From the NCBI GenBank assembly GCA_002292285.1, contig DBBP01000017.1, positions 23,892 through 87,891 on the forward strand: a DNA stretch of 64,000 bases, written 5' to 3'. Under the pieces are notes generated by a model. It saw nothing but the letters and a program-made list of their open reading frames with translations, did not search any database and had not been told where the DNA came from. Source of the DNA: Proteobacteria bacterium UBA981. Lineage in GTDB: Bacteria > Pseudomonadota > Gammaproteobacteria > Ga0077536. Positions 51,511 to 60,070 of the stretch are shown here, one piece after another. Positions within the stretch are counted from its first letter, which is position 1. Every line of letters starts with the position of its first letter. Made by a program: the position numbers and the translations under genes.

Positions 51511-52494
51511 ATGGTCGAGCGTTTTAAGATGTCTGCTACGCGATTTGGGTTGTACACGGTTTTGCTCTTTGTGACCGCAACTGGCCCAGTAGCGGCTTTG
51601 GACCTTTTCTCCGGATTCTTTGCAAAAGACATCGTGAAGTCGACCATCTGGGAGATCAACGAACAGTACGTTCGCTTGGTCCAGATCGAAGCTAAGGCGA
51701 ATCCAAACGAGCATCCTGTGGCGCTCGATGCGCTTGAAATTCAGGACGCACTGTCGTCTCTTCAGCTATGGGTCGACGGAGGACTACTTCGTGACGAGAA
51801 GGCGGTCGAGGTTTATAAGCGCGCGCAGGCTACGCGCTTGGCAACCCACCTGGCTGAGGCGCTTGGCAAAGCCGCTCCCGACGAGGACGTTACCTTTAAC
51901 CTGCGGGGCTACACTGATGTGATGTTGTCGATGGTGCGGCGCCGCGAGTGGACCACTGGGCGCGCTTTCTACTCCGACGGTAAGTTAAATCTGATTATCG
52001 GCGAGCACAGAAAACTCATCGACAAAGCAAAGAAAAATGTTGAGGGGGCGTTCGGCGTCGTTGACGATTTTCGTGATGTTCACTTCCAGGTAGGAAGCCG
52101 CCACCACAAGGGCAAGATGCAAGGGCGGGTCGTCACTACCGACGGTGTCGAGATGGGTGGCGCTGCGGGTGCACGTCATGACTGGCTGAAAATCGACATG
52201 AAGAAGGCCGCGGTGGCCTATCGTGAGGCCTTGGTTCCGACGGCTGTCCGCCAACAGGCCAAGAAAGCGGAAGTGGCTGCGGCCAAGCTTACCCTTGAAC
52301 GGCGCCAGATGCGCGAAGAAATGGCTCGGATGCGCAAGGAGTTGAAGGACATGCAGGCCAGTGCGACTGGTAGCAGCGCCGACGCAGTATCGCTCGAAGA
52401 TCGGCTTGCGAGGTTACAATCACTCAAATCTAAAGGGCTTATTTCTGAGGAGGATTACACTATCCGGAAGGGCGAAATCCTCGGCGAACTGTAG
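51511..52494 (+). CDS. Exported protein with C-terminal SHOCT-like domain
   Basis: The 327-residue protein has a signal peptide (hydrophobic core FGLYTVLLFVTATGPVAA, about 11-29) and an unassigned alpha/beta region (about 35-235). A charged coiled coil follows (about 245-290, Ala/Lys/Glu/Arg-rich). The last 30 residues (DRLARLQSLKSKGLISEEDY) are a SHOCT-type short helical hairpin, found at termini of many membrane-associated proteins. Function unknown. It stands alone after the porin terminator. Confidence 0.72.
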   Translation: MVERFKMSATRFGLYTVLLFVTATGPVAALDLFSGFFAKDIVKSTIWEINEQYVRLVQIEAKANPNEHPVALDALEIQDALSSLQLWVDGGLLRDEKAVEVYKRAQATRLATHLAEALGKAAPDEDVTFNLRGYTDVMLSMVRRREWTTGRAFYSDGKLNLIIGEHRKLIDKAKKNVEGAFGVVDDFRDVHFQVGSRHHKGKMQGRVVTTDGVEMGGAAGARHDWLKIDMKKAAVAYREALVPTAVRQQAKKAEVAAAKLTLERRQMREEMARMRKELKDMQASATGSSADAVSLEDRLARLQSLKSKGLISEEDYTIRKGEILGEL

Positions 52495-52716
52495 TTCGAC
52501 AGAAGCCTGTCAGGCACCTGGCACTGTTGCCTTGGCGAGGAGTTTCGCACCGGCGCTGCGGCTTTGAATGCGCTGGACCGCGTGACCAGACTAATCGATA
52601 GTGACTACGCGGCTCGGCTACGGAGTTCCGCTCCTGATCGGAAATCGCTTATTGATGTTTCAATTGCTTTCCCGGAAGTGCCGAAAGGCACGCAAAACAA
52701 GTAAAGTCGCCGAGTC

Positions 52717-53694
52717 ATGGCCTCATCATCGAAAGCAGAGCTACGGGGCCTCTACCCGGCTCTTTCACCCAACTCGACGTCTGAGTTAGAGGTCGGCGAA
52801 GGCCACATCGTCTACGTCGAGCAATGCGGAAATCCGGACGGTATTCCGATCGTTTTTCTCCATGGTGGCCCTGGGGCCGGGTGTAACGCGGGCCACCGTC
52901 AGTTCTTTGATCCACAACGCTTTCACATCATTCTTTTCGACCAGCGCGGCTGCGGACGCTCTAAACCATTCGGTGAAGTGGGGCATAACACTACGCCACT
53001 GCTGCTCGCTGATCTGGAAGTCATTCGAACTCATTGCGGCGTTCAGCAATGGGCATTGTTCGGCGGTTCATGGGGCGCGACGCTGGCGCTGGCCTATGCC
53101 GAGCGATATCCGGGGCGCGTATTGGGCTTGATATTGCGCGGATCGTTTCTTGCTCGCCAATCCGACGTCGACTGGTTTTATCGGGACGGTGCGAACCGCT
53201 TCCTGCCGAAGCAGTGGCAAGACTTTGTCGACGCCGTCGAACTGCCGCCGGATGTTGAAGTTAGTGAATTTCTTCATCGGCGTGTGTTTGGCGACAACCA
53301 GGAAACCGTGAACAGGGTCGCTGCGGCGTGGGAAGCATGGTCGGGGGCGGTAGTTATGTTTTCTCTCGATGCGTCGTCCTCCGCGATGGCGACCCGGGCA
53401 TCGAAATCTGCCATTGCAAAAGCCCGCATCGAGATGCATTACGCGTTGAATCATTATTTTATTTCGGACAATCAATTGCTCGAAGAGAGCGCCAGACTGC
53501 CCAACGTGCCAACGACGATCGTGCATGGCGCGCGGGATTTGACCTGTCCTGCCCAGTCCGCTTGGTTGCTGCATCAGGCAATTCCCGGTTCAATTCTGGA
53601 TATCGTTCGAACGGCAGGCCATCTGTCTAACGAGCGCCCGTTGATCGATGCGCTTGTCAGAGCGACCGATGCGCTCGCGACGACACTAGCGTAA
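52717..53694 (+). CDS. pip: Proline iminopeptidase
   Basis: The 325-residue alpha/beta-hydrolase removes N-terminal proline from peptides. The catalytic Ser is in GGSWGATLAL (about residue 117), the oxyanion region is HGGPGAG, the Asp is in GARDLTCPA and the His in TAGHLSNE. The length and the cap-domain sequence (DVDWFYRDGANRFLPKQW) are those of bacterial proline iminopeptidases. It lies 27 nt upstream of the dihydropteroate synthase gene; the proximity may be accidental. A 222-nt spacer before it holds no gene I can recognise. Confidence 0.93.
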   Translation: MASSSKAELRGLYPALSPNSTSELEVGEGHIVYVEQCGNPDGIPIVFLHGGPGAGCNAGHRQFFDPQRFHIILFDQRGCGRSKPFGEVGHNTTPLLLADLEVIRTHCGVQQWALFGGSWGATLALAYAERYPGRVLGLILRGSFLARQSDVDWFYRDGANRFLPKQWQDFVDAVELPPDVEVSEFLHRRVFGDNQETVNRVAAAWEAWSGAVVMFSLDASSSAMATRASKSAIAKARIEMHYALNHYFISDNQLLEESARLPNVPTTIVHGARDLTCPAQSAWLLHQAIPGSILDIVRTAGHLSNERPLIDALVRATDALATTLA

Positions 53695-53720
53695 TCACCG
53701 GGTGGGGGCTTTGTGAAGTA

Positions 53721-54569
53721 GTGACTCGTTTCTCAATTGACAGCATTCGCGCTGATAGTCGTCCTCTGGTGATGGGAATACTCAATGTCACACCGGACAG
53801 CTTTTCTGACGGCGGCAAATACGTCGGGATTGAACGCGCACGTGAGCATGCGCTTACCATGCTTGGTCAGGGGGCCGATCTCATTGATATCGGCGCAGAG
53901 TCTACCCGGCCAGGTGCCAAGGCGGTCAGCGATGAGACGCAGATTTCGCGCCTCATTCCGGTCGTCAACGCCGTGATTGATGCTGTCGGATCAGGCCCGC
54001 TATTGAGTGTTGATACACGTAACCCAGCCGTAGCGGCTGCGGCTCTGGAAGCGGGGGCTGTTCTTGTGAACGACGTCTCGGGCGCAAGTTCTCCGCATAT
54101 GTTGCCGCTCGTAGCGGAACACGACGCGGGAATAGTTTTGATGCACATGCAAGGGACGCCGGAGACTATGCAGCAGCAGCCCGCCTACACGGATGTCGTC
54201 AGTGAAGTACGCTCTTATTTGATGAGGCGGTTAGACGCGGCGCTGGCTGCCGGGGTTAACGAGGATCGCATCGTCATCGATCCCGGCATTGGCTTTGGTA
54301 AAAATCGCCGCAACAATCTCGCGTTGCTTGGAAGCCTGAACAAATTCACCGATCTGGGTTTCCCGGTTTTGCTCGGAACAAGCCGCAAGCGCTTCATGGG
54401 AGCGATTTGCGAGGAGACTGTATTCACCGAATTGGTTGGTGCCACTTGCGCCACGACGGCACTGGGCGTTGCAGCGGGTGTTCGGATATTTCGCGTCCAT
54501 GATGTCAAAGAAAATCGACAGGCTGCGGATGTCGCATGGGCCTGCGCCGAAGCTGCGTTACCGAATTAA
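53721..54569 (+). CDS. folP: Dihydropteroate synthase
   Basis: The 282-residue TIM-barrel enzyme joins 6-hydroxymethyl-dihydropterin diphosphate with an aromatic amine such as p-aminobenzoate. It has the two signatures MGILNVTPDSFSDGG and DIGAESTRPGA, plus VNDVSG, IDPGIGFGK and LLGTSRKRF. The start is a GTG at 53721. In gammaproteobacteria folP normally lies between ftsH and glmM; here it precedes DUF447, MfnB and the carbinolamine dehydratase, so it may serve the tetrahydromethanopterin branch. Sequence alone cannot separate the two roles. Confidence 0.92.
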   Translation: MTRFSIDSIRADSRPLVMGILNVTPDSFSDGGKYVGIERAREHALTMLGQGADLIDIGAESTRPGAKAVSDETQISRLIPVVNAVIDAVGSGPLLSVDTRNPAVAAAALEAGAVLVNDVSGASSPHMLPLVAEHDAGIVLMHMQGTPETMQQQPAYTDVVSEVRSYLMRRLDAALAAGVNEDRIVIDPGIGFGKNRRNNLALLGSLNKFTDLGFPVLLGTSRKRFMGAICEETVFTELVGATCATTALGVAAGVRIFRVHDVKENRQAADVAWACAEAALPN

Positions 54570-54585
54570 ACCAGAAAGATGAGCG

Positions 54586-55164
54586 ATGATATTTGAAGGG
54601 GTCATCACGACCTGTACGCCGGACGCCGAACCTCATGTTACGCCGATGGGATTTCGACGCGATGGTGTTCATATTGTGTTGCGTCCATTCGTACCGTCGG
54701 CAACGTTAGCTAATTTAACGTCCCACCCGCAGGCTGTAATTAGCCTCACAGACGATGTCAGAGTGATTGCAGGCTGCTTGACCGGCCGGCGCGAATGGCC
54801 GCTACACGACGCCGACGTAATCACAGGGTGGCGCATCGACGAATGCCTCAGTCACCTGGAGCTGATTGTCCTGGAACGTATCGAGGACGCACAGCGCCCC
54901 ACATTTCGTTGCGAGATCGTGCACGAGACAAACCATCGACCGTTTGCGGGTTTTAATCGTGCACAAGCGGCAGTGGTTGAAGCGGCGATTCTGGTCTCGC
55001 GCCTGGATTTTATTGATACCGCAAAGCTTGAAGCGGAGCTCACATATCTTCATATTGCGGTGACGAAGACGGCGGGAAAGCGCGAATCGACTGCATGGCA
55101 TTGGCTGCTTGACGCGATTTCCGTACACCCTCGGCACACCTTCAAGGTAGAACAATTACGATGA
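54586..55164 (+). CDS. DUF447 flavin-reductase-like protein of H4MPT loci
   Basis: The 192-residue protein belongs to DUF447, a split-barrel flavin-binding-like family found in archaea and in bacteria with tetrahydromethanopterin-linked C1 metabolism. The opening MIFEGVITTCTPDAEPHVTPMG and the HRPFAGFNRAQAAVVEAAILVSR segment are characteristic. Its exact reaction in H4MPT synthesis is not established. It lies 16 nt after folP, and its stop overlaps the mfnB start. Confidence 0.85.
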   Translation: MIFEGVITTCTPDAEPHVTPMGFRRDGVHIVLRPFVPSATLANLTSHPQAVISLTDDVRVIAGCLTGRREWPLHDADVITGWRIDECLSHLELIVLERIEDAQRPTFRCEIVHETNHRPFAGFNRAQAAVVEAAILVSRLDFIDTAKLEAELTYLHIAVTKTAGKRESTAWHWLLDAISVHPRHTFKVEQLR

Positions 55165-55877
55165 GTTTGATGTTAGGTAGCGTACGTTCCCTTGCCGAGG
55201 CCCAGTTAGCGTTTGCGTGCGGTGTTGACTGGATCGACGTTAAAGATCCGCTTGCCGGCGCGCTGGGTGCGGCGCCTGTCGCCGTGATTAGAGAGGTTGT
55301 TGACTTCATCGCCGGGCGTCGACCCGTGAGCGCGACACTTGGGGATTGCTGGGATCAGCCAGAGATCATTGAGGAGCGGGCCAGCGAGATGCAGCTGACC
55401 GGCGTAGATTTTGTTAAAGCCGGTTTGCGGGCACGGCGCCCGACTGCCGCAGCGCTAGGGGCACTGCACGATACAGTCGCGGCCGGAGCTCGCATCATCG
55501 TTGTGTGTATGGCGGAAAGCAGTCCTGGCCTGGATGACATCGAGGCACTCGCGGGGACCGGAATCAGTGGGGTGATGTTGGACACGGCGGATAAGTCTGG
55601 GCCCGCGTTGCCCGACTTACTCGACTCCGACTATCTGGTCGCATTTGTAAATCGCGCGCGCGAATTGGGCATGCTCAGCGGATTGGCCGGACGACTGCGG
55701 ATTGGTGACGTGCAGACTTTAGCTGACTTTGGTGCGGACTATCTGGGATTTCGTAGCGCCTTATGCGACGCGTCTTCACGCACTAGCGACGTCTCGCGCT
55801 CGGCGATTCTTGCAGTTAGAGAAAAAATGAGCGCACTCGAGAACAAGCAGCACAAGCAACGTAACGAGGTGGCATGA
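55161..55877 (+). CDS. mfnB: (5-formylfuran-3-yl)methyl phosphate synthase MfnB (DUF556)
   Basis: MfnB condenses two glyceraldehyde-3-phosphates to the furan precursor of methanofuran/methylofuran, the C1 carrier of the formyltransferase complex. The 238-residue TIM-barrel keeps the active-site set: Asp26 and Lys28 (DVKDPLAGALGA), Lys86 (FVKAGL), Asp141 and Lys145 (LDTADKSG). It overlaps DUF447 by 4 nt (ATGA) and the next gene by 4 nt. The protein strongly implies formaldehyde or C1 oxidation through methylofuran. Confidence 0.9.
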   Translation: MSLMLGSVRSLAEAQLAFACGVDWIDVKDPLAGALGAAPVAVIREVVDFIAGRRPVSATLGDCWDQPEIIEERASEMQLTGVDFVKAGLRARRPTAAALGALHDTVAAGARIIVVCMAESSPGLDDIEALAGTGISGVMLDTADKSGPALPDLLDSDYLVAFVNRARELGMLSGLAGRLRIGDVQTLADFGADYLGFRSALCDASSRTSDVSRSAILAVREKMSALENKQHKQRNEVA

Positions 55878-56263
55878 TGGGCTGGCGGGAACGCAAATCG
55901 GAAGAGGTCTACAGCGAGGCGGAAATCAACGAGCGCCTTACTGAGCAACTTCCGCAATGGAGTTTTAAAGAAGAGCACATCCGGCGAAAGTACAAGACCT
56001 CGGGCTGGAAAGGAACTTTGATGGTCGTAAATACTATTGGCCATCTTGCCGAAGCCGCCTGGCATCATCCCGACATGACGATGTCATACGCCTATGTGAA
56101 CGTTAAGTTGATGAACCACGCTGCGAAGGGCATTACGGATAAAGATTTCGAGCTGGCGCTTAAAATAGAGGAGGTCGTTATGTGGCAGCCCGGCGCCGCC
56201 GAGCGCTCTGCGTTGGAAGGTACGCCAGATGACGCGCGCTTCAAATACATCAAGTACGATTAG
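55874..56263 (+). CDS. Pterin-4a-carbinolamine dehydratase family protein
   Basis: The 129-residue protein has the DCoH/PhhB signature around GHLAEAAWHHPDM, the pterin-binding His-His-Pro. PhhB normally recycles tetrahydrobiopterin for phenylalanine hydroxylase; members in H4MPT loci of methylotrophs are thought to act in pterin synthesis instead. It overlaps mfnB by 4 nt, which supports the second role here. Two ATGs (55874, 55877) are possible starts. Confidence 0.9.
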   Translation: MMGWRERKSEEVYSEAEINERLTEQLPQWSFKEEHIRRKYKTSGWKGTLMVVNTIGHLAEAAWHHPDMTMSYAYVNVKLMNHAAKGITDKDFELALKIEEVVMWQPGAAERSALEGTPDDARFKYIKYD

Positions 56264-56281
56264 TCATACACGACTCGACAT

Positions 56282-56761
56282 TTACGCGTCGCGCTGCCAG
56301 ATTCCAGAACGTCCACCTGATTTATTTTCCAGGCGAACGTCGCCAATGCACATGCCCCGGTCGACAGCCTTACACATGTCGTAGACGGTGAGGAGTGCAA
56401 TTTGCACGGCATTTAGTGCCTCAATTTCGACGCCCGTAGGTCCCTGTGTTTCCACCGTCGCTGTACATACAACGCGGCTTCTCTCCGTGTCCAGTTCTAG
56501 CCCGATATCGACTCGCGTCAAAGCCAGCGGGTGACACAGCGGGATAAGTTCCGGGGTCCTTTTGCTGGCCATGATGCCGGCGATGCGGGCGACCGCGAGT
56601 ACGTCCCCTTTTTTATGTCCGCCACTGGCGATGAGTTGCAACGTTTCGCTTTCCATTGCGATGTGGCCGCTGGCGACAGCGCGCCGTCGTGTCGCAGGTT
56701 TATCGCCGACGTCGACCATGCGTGCACGGCCTTGTTCATCAATATGGGTCAATTCAGCCAT
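56282..56761 (-). CDS. moaC: Cyclic pyranopterin monophosphate synthase MoaC
   Basis: MoaC converts the MoaA product to cyclic pyranopterin monophosphate. The 159-residue protein has KKGDVLAVARIAG, IPLCHPLALTRVDI, and the active-site loop TVYDMCKAVDRGM with the catalytic Lys and Asp. It is convergent with the carbinolamine dehydratase gene (18 nt) and divergent from moaD. Confidence 0.96.
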   Translation of the reverse strand: MAELTHIDEQGRARMVDVGDKPATRRRAVASGHIAMESETLQLIASGGHKKGDVLAVARIAGIMASKRTPELIPLCHPLALTRVDIGLELDTERSRVVCTATVETQGPTGVEIEALNAVQIALLTVYDMCKAVDRGMCIGDVRLENKSGGRSGIWQRDA

Positions 56762-56770
56762 GCGTAGTGC

Positions 56771-56830
56771 CTGCTGGTTGGGTTGCGGGAGATAAGGGGC
56801 AGTGCGCGGCGCAGGCGCGTCTGCCAGCAG
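56771..56830 (+). promoter_or_regulatory. Inverted repeat in the moaC-moaD intergenic region
   Basis: CTGCTGG (56771-56777) and CCAGCAG (56824-56830) are a perfect 7-bp inverted repeat around a 46-nt GC-rich segment, in the 121-bp divergent promoter region. An AT-rich TTAAAATAAT follows and could be a -10 region for moaD. It may be an operator or a leader RNA. Confidence 0.35.
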
Positions 56831-56882
56831 CTGTTAAAATAATCACTATTCACGTTCAACGTTGCACGAGTTACCAGATCCG

Positions 56883-57116
56883 ATGGCCATCAAAGTCAGA
56901 TTCTTCGCCAGTTTAGCCGAGACAGTCGGGCGCCGAGAAGTCGATGTCGAGTTCCGTGACGGCTTGACGGTAGAAGCCATATGGAAAGACCTGACCGCCG
57001 GCGAGAGTTTGCCGAGCGGTATTTTGTGTGCCGTCAATCATACTTATTGTACGCTCGACCAGATCCTCAAAGACAGTGACGAAGTGGCGTACTTTCCGCC
57101 GGTGACTGGAGGGTGA
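56883..57116 (+). CDS. moaD: Molybdopterin synthase sulfur carrier subunit MoaD
   Basis: The 77-residue beta-grasp protein ends in PPVTGG, the di-glycine thiocarboxylate tail that donates sulfur to form the dithiolene. The start MAIKVRFFASLAE is canonical (ATG 56883). moaE starts 1 nt after its stop codon, so the two synthase subunits are made together. It is separate from the MoaD-like gene of the AOR operon. Confidence 0.95.
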   Translation: MAIKVRFFASLAETVGRREVDVEFRDGLTVEAIWKDLTAGESLPSGILCAVNHTYCTLDQILKDSDEVAYFPPVTGG

Positions 57117-57117
57117 G

Positions 57118-57576
57118 ATGACCGTTCGAATCGTGGCTAGCGCGTTTGATGCACTCGACGAGATTCGTGCGCACGAGCTTAAACTGGGTGAGCGACGCCG
57201 ACAGATTGGCGCTGCCGCGACGTTTGTCGGTTCGATGCGGGATTTCAACGAAGGCGATGCTGTTCAATCGATGGTGCTGGAACATTACGCTGGCATGACC
57301 GACCGGCATCTTGAAAATATGGTGGCGGAGGCCATTCAGCGCTGGCACTTGGATGATGTATTGATTGTGCATCGGGTCGGCGAAATTGTGCCCGCAGACG
57401 CTATCGTTCTGGTGGCGGTCTGGTCGGCACACCGCGCGCATGCATTTGAGTCTTGTCGACATTTGATGGAAGAGTTGAAATCGAGTGCGCCGTTCTGGAA
57501 AAAGGAAGTGACTGCTGACGGTGAGCGTTGGGTCACCAAAAATACGCCAGGAAGTACGGCGGGCTTCAGCGGCTGA
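57118..57576 (+). CDS. moaE: Molybdopterin synthase catalytic subunit MoaE
   Basis: MoaE inserts the two sulfurs carried by MoaD into the pyranopterin. The 152-residue protein shows ATFVGSMRDFNEGD, LEHYAGMTDRHLENM, and the catalytic Lys region PFWKKEVTADGERWV. It ends the two-gene moaDE transcript and converges on moeA (76-nt gap). Confidence 0.96.
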   Translation: MTVRIVASAFDALDEIRAHELKLGERRRQIGAAATFVGSMRDFNEGDAVQSMVLEHYAGMTDRHLENMVAEAIQRWHLDDVLIVHRVGEIVPADAIVLVAVWSAHRAHAFESCRHLMEELKSSAPFWKKEVTADGERWVTKNTPGSTAGFSG

Positions 57577-57652
57577 CGGCCGATCGTTCCTGCGCGGTTT
57601 AGGCATAACGCTACCGCAACACGCTGCGCCAAATTCGGTGAGCTGCGCGGCG

Positions 57653-58909
57653 TTACAGAATGCCCAGAAACGGCTGAACGGTGACCGTTGCGCCTGCTTC
57701 CACGCCGGCGCTCGCCATCGGCAAGACGATGAAGCAATCGGCGATTGACATCGAATGCAGAATCCCAGAACCCTGATCTCCGGTTCCGCGAACCCGCAAG
57801 CTACCGTCGTCACCGCGAGACAATATGCCCCGTTGGTACTCAGTTCGACCTGGGCGTTTTTTCAATGGCTCGGTCGCCACCGCGGTCGTTTCTAACCGGC
57901 TTTCGATGCTGCCGCCGGACATTTTGACTAGTGCCGGTTCGACAAATTGGTAGTAGGTCACCATCACTGATACCGGATTTCCGGGCAAGCCGAAAAAGCG
58001 TGTGTCGCCAATTTTTCCGAACGCGAGCGGGCGCCCGGGTTTCATCGCGACCTTCCAGAATCCGACTTCGCCGAGGCTCTCGACCACTTCTTTGACGAAA
58101 TCAGCCTCACCAACGGACACACCGCCAGATGTAATGACGACATCCGCGTTGGCTGCCGCCTCGCTTAACGCACTGGCTACGGCATCGCGAGTGTCTCGCA
58201 CCACGCCCATGTCGATGACATCTACGCCTGCCCGACTCAACATCGCGTAAAGCGTATACCGATTGCTATCGTAGATCTCTCCAAGGCCGAGTTGTTCGCC
58301 GATGGAACGCAACTCATCGCCAGTCGAAAAATACGCCACTCGCACGCGCCGCCTGACGCTCACCTCGCCAACTCCCAGTGACGCGATAAGACCAAGCTCT
58401 GCGGGCCCGATGCAATGTCCGACCTCCAACACGATAGCGCCGGCAGACAAATCTTCACCGGCCGCCCGGACGTGTTGACCGCGCTTATGATTGCCGTCAA
58501 TAAGGATGCCGTCGGCGCTGATCTGTGCATGCTCCTGCATGACGACGGTATCGGTATTTTCCGGCATCGCCGCACCGGTCATGATCCGGACGGTCTGTCC
58601 GCTGCTAACCGAGGCGTTAAATGGGCGGCCAGCGAACGCTGTGCCCACAACTGCGAATCGTCGCTCGCCGCGCTCTGGAACGTCGCCGCCGGCGATGGCA
58701 TAGCCGTCCATTGCTGAATTAGTATGGGTCGGCACGTCGATAGGAGAGACAATCTGCTCGGCCAATATACGCCCAAGGGCGCTGCGCAGGTGTACGCGCT
58801 CATGCCCGGATACGATGTCGACGTTGGCGAGTATACGTCGCAGGGCTTCCTCGCAGGATAACGATGCGTTATCGAAATCGTCCTCGCAACTGGGGTCTCT
58901 TGCCTGCAT
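57653..58909 (-). CDS. moeA: Molybdopterin molybdotransferase MoeA
   Basis: MoeA inserts the metal into the pterin dithiolene; for an AOR host it would insert tungsten as well or instead. Motifs include THTNSAMDGYAIAGGD, FSTGDELR, TSGGVSVGEADFV and GLPGNPVSVMVTYYQFV. I choose ATG 58909, six nt after GGAGG; a TTG at 58924 overlapping the mobB stop is an alternative. The protein is about 418 residues. No mogA/moaB adenylyltransferase gene is in the window. Confidence 0.94.
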   Translation of the reverse strand: MQARDPSCEDDFDNASLSCEEALRRILANVDIVSGHERVHLRSALGRILAEQIVSPIDVPTHTNSAMDGYAIAGGDVPERGERRFAVVGTAFAGRPFNASVSSGQTVRIMTGAAMPENTDTVVMQEHAQISADGILIDGNHKRGQHVRAAGEDLSAGAIVLEVGHCIGPAELGLIASLGVGEVSVRRRVRVAYFSTGDELRSIGEQLGLGEIYDSNRYTLYAMLSRAGVDVIDMGVVRDTRDAVASALSEAAANADVVITSGGVSVGEADFVKEVVESLGEVGFWKVAMKPGRPLAFGKIGDTRFFGLPGNPVSVMVTYYQFVEPALVKMSGGSIESRLETTAVATEPLKKRPGRTEYQRGILSRGDDGSLRVRGTGDQGSGILHSMSIADCFIVLPMASAGVEAGATVTVQPFLGIL

Positions 58910-58920
58910 GGTCGCCTCCG

Positions 58921-59472
58921 TCAATCGGTAGCTGTGGGTTTAAGGACTGTTGCCTCGACACGAGCCTGAATGAATTCTGCGATTGACTCGTGGTCGTCGA
59001 TATCAAAGACCGGGACGGACAATTTCGGGACAGGGTTCTGATTCGTCGCAACCGCGATGACGTTGGATGAGATCGTTGAATGGAGCGTTTTGCTCAGATC
59101 GTGCCGATGAACTTCTATCTTCGGAATATCCTCAAGGCTAAATCCTTCGACGAGGACCAAATCAAGTTGCTTGAGATGCAGGCGTTCGACTAACTGCATC
59201 AGGCCGGTGTCGTGTTCATCAGCCGTCTCAACCATTAAAGCCCAGCGTTGCGCAGAACCGAGCAGCATCTGGGTGGCGCCCGCGCTACGCAATAGGTAAC
59301 TGTCTTTCCCTGGTTGATCGACCTCAAACGGATGATGAGTGTGTTTCACGCAGCCGACTCGTAATCCAGCACTGGTTAGCAACGGTATCACCGCACGCAG
59401 CAGTGTCGTCTTGCCGGTGCCGCTAGCTGCGACGATGCCAAGCAAAGGCACACCTTCATACGAATCTATCAT
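58921..59472 (-). CDS. mobB: Molybdopterin-guanine dinucleotide biosynthesis GTPase MobB
   Basis: MobB is a small P-loop GTPase that helps MobA make the guanine-dinucleotide form of the cofactor. The start is ATG 59472, right after the mobA stop; upstream frame is not conserved. GIVAASGTGKTTLL is the P-loop, KHTHHPFEVDQPGKDS is the family motif, and VLVEGFS the Walker B region. The length of 183 is typical. It lies between mobA and moeA on the minus strand. Confidence 0.94.
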   Translation of the reverse strand: MIDSYEGVPLLGIVAASGTGKTTLLRAVIPLLTSAGLRVGCVKHTHHPFEVDQPGKDSYLLRSAGATQMLLGSAQRWALMVETADEHDTGLMQLVERLHLKQLDLVLVEGFSLEDIPKIEVHRHDLSKTLHSTISSNVIAVATNQNPVPKLSVPVFDIDDHESIAEFIQARVEATVLKPTATD

Positions 59473-59473
59473 G

Positions 59474-60067
59474 CTAGGACAGGCGCTCCCGAGCGCGCTC
59501 CAACTCTGCTTCAGTGTTGATGTTTGCGAAGGCCTCGAAATCGTCGAACTCGACTTCACGGACGCGGTGGCGCGCAAACCATGCGCTTATTCTACGTTCG
59601 CCGGCGTCCAGGTAGGACGTGAGGGAGGAACACAAGGACACGGGTACGACCGCGAAGACGGGTTGCAGGCGTTTTCCGCATCGAACCACACTGATCTCTG
59701 TTTCTGCGGTTGCCTGGGCAACGCGTAAGCGAGCAACCAAATCAAGTGGAAAAAACGGACAATCGCAGGCAACCATTGCGACCAAAGGTGTTTTGGCACT
59801 GCTCATTGCCGCAAGAAATCCAGCGAGTGGTCCAGCATGCTCACCGGGCGCGTCAGCAATCACGTGAGCCCCGAAGCCGCGATAGATTTCCTGATTGCGG
59901 TTCGCACTGATCATGACGTGGTTGACCTGCGGAGCGAGCCGTTTCAGACAGTACTCGACGAGGGTCAGGGAGTTGATTCTAACCAGCCCTTTGTCCACTG
60001 ACCCCAGACGTTGTCCTTGCCCGCCAGCAAGGATGCAGCCAGTGATCTCAACCGTCTCGTCGTTCAA
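59474..60067 (-). CDS. mobA: Molybdenum cofactor guanylyltransferase MobA
   Basis: MobA adds GMP from GTP to the metal-pterin, making the bis-MGD cofactor used by formate dehydrogenases and nitrate reductases. AORs use the bis-pterin without nucleotide, so MobA implies other Mo/W enzymes elsewhere. Motifs: LAGGQGQRLGSVDKGL, DCPFFPLDL and PVFAVV. The start is TTG 60067, three nt after the tupC stop. At 197 residues it is full length. Confidence 0.93.
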   Translation of the reverse strand: MNDETVEITGCILAGGQGQRLGSVDKGLVRINSLTLVEYCLKRLAPQVNHVMISANRNQEIYRGFGAHVIADAPGEHAGPLAGFLAAMSSAKTPLVAMVACDCPFFPLDLVARLRVAQATAETEISVVRCGKRLQPVFAVVPVSLCSSLTSYLDAGERRISAWFARHRVREVEFDDFEAFANINTEAELERARERLS

Positions 60068-60070
60068 TGA

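Noticed and set aside
57067..57813. 248-codon open frame on the minus strand over moaE
   Set aside because: It is antisense to moaD/moaE and overlaps moeA; the sense proteins are unambiguous.
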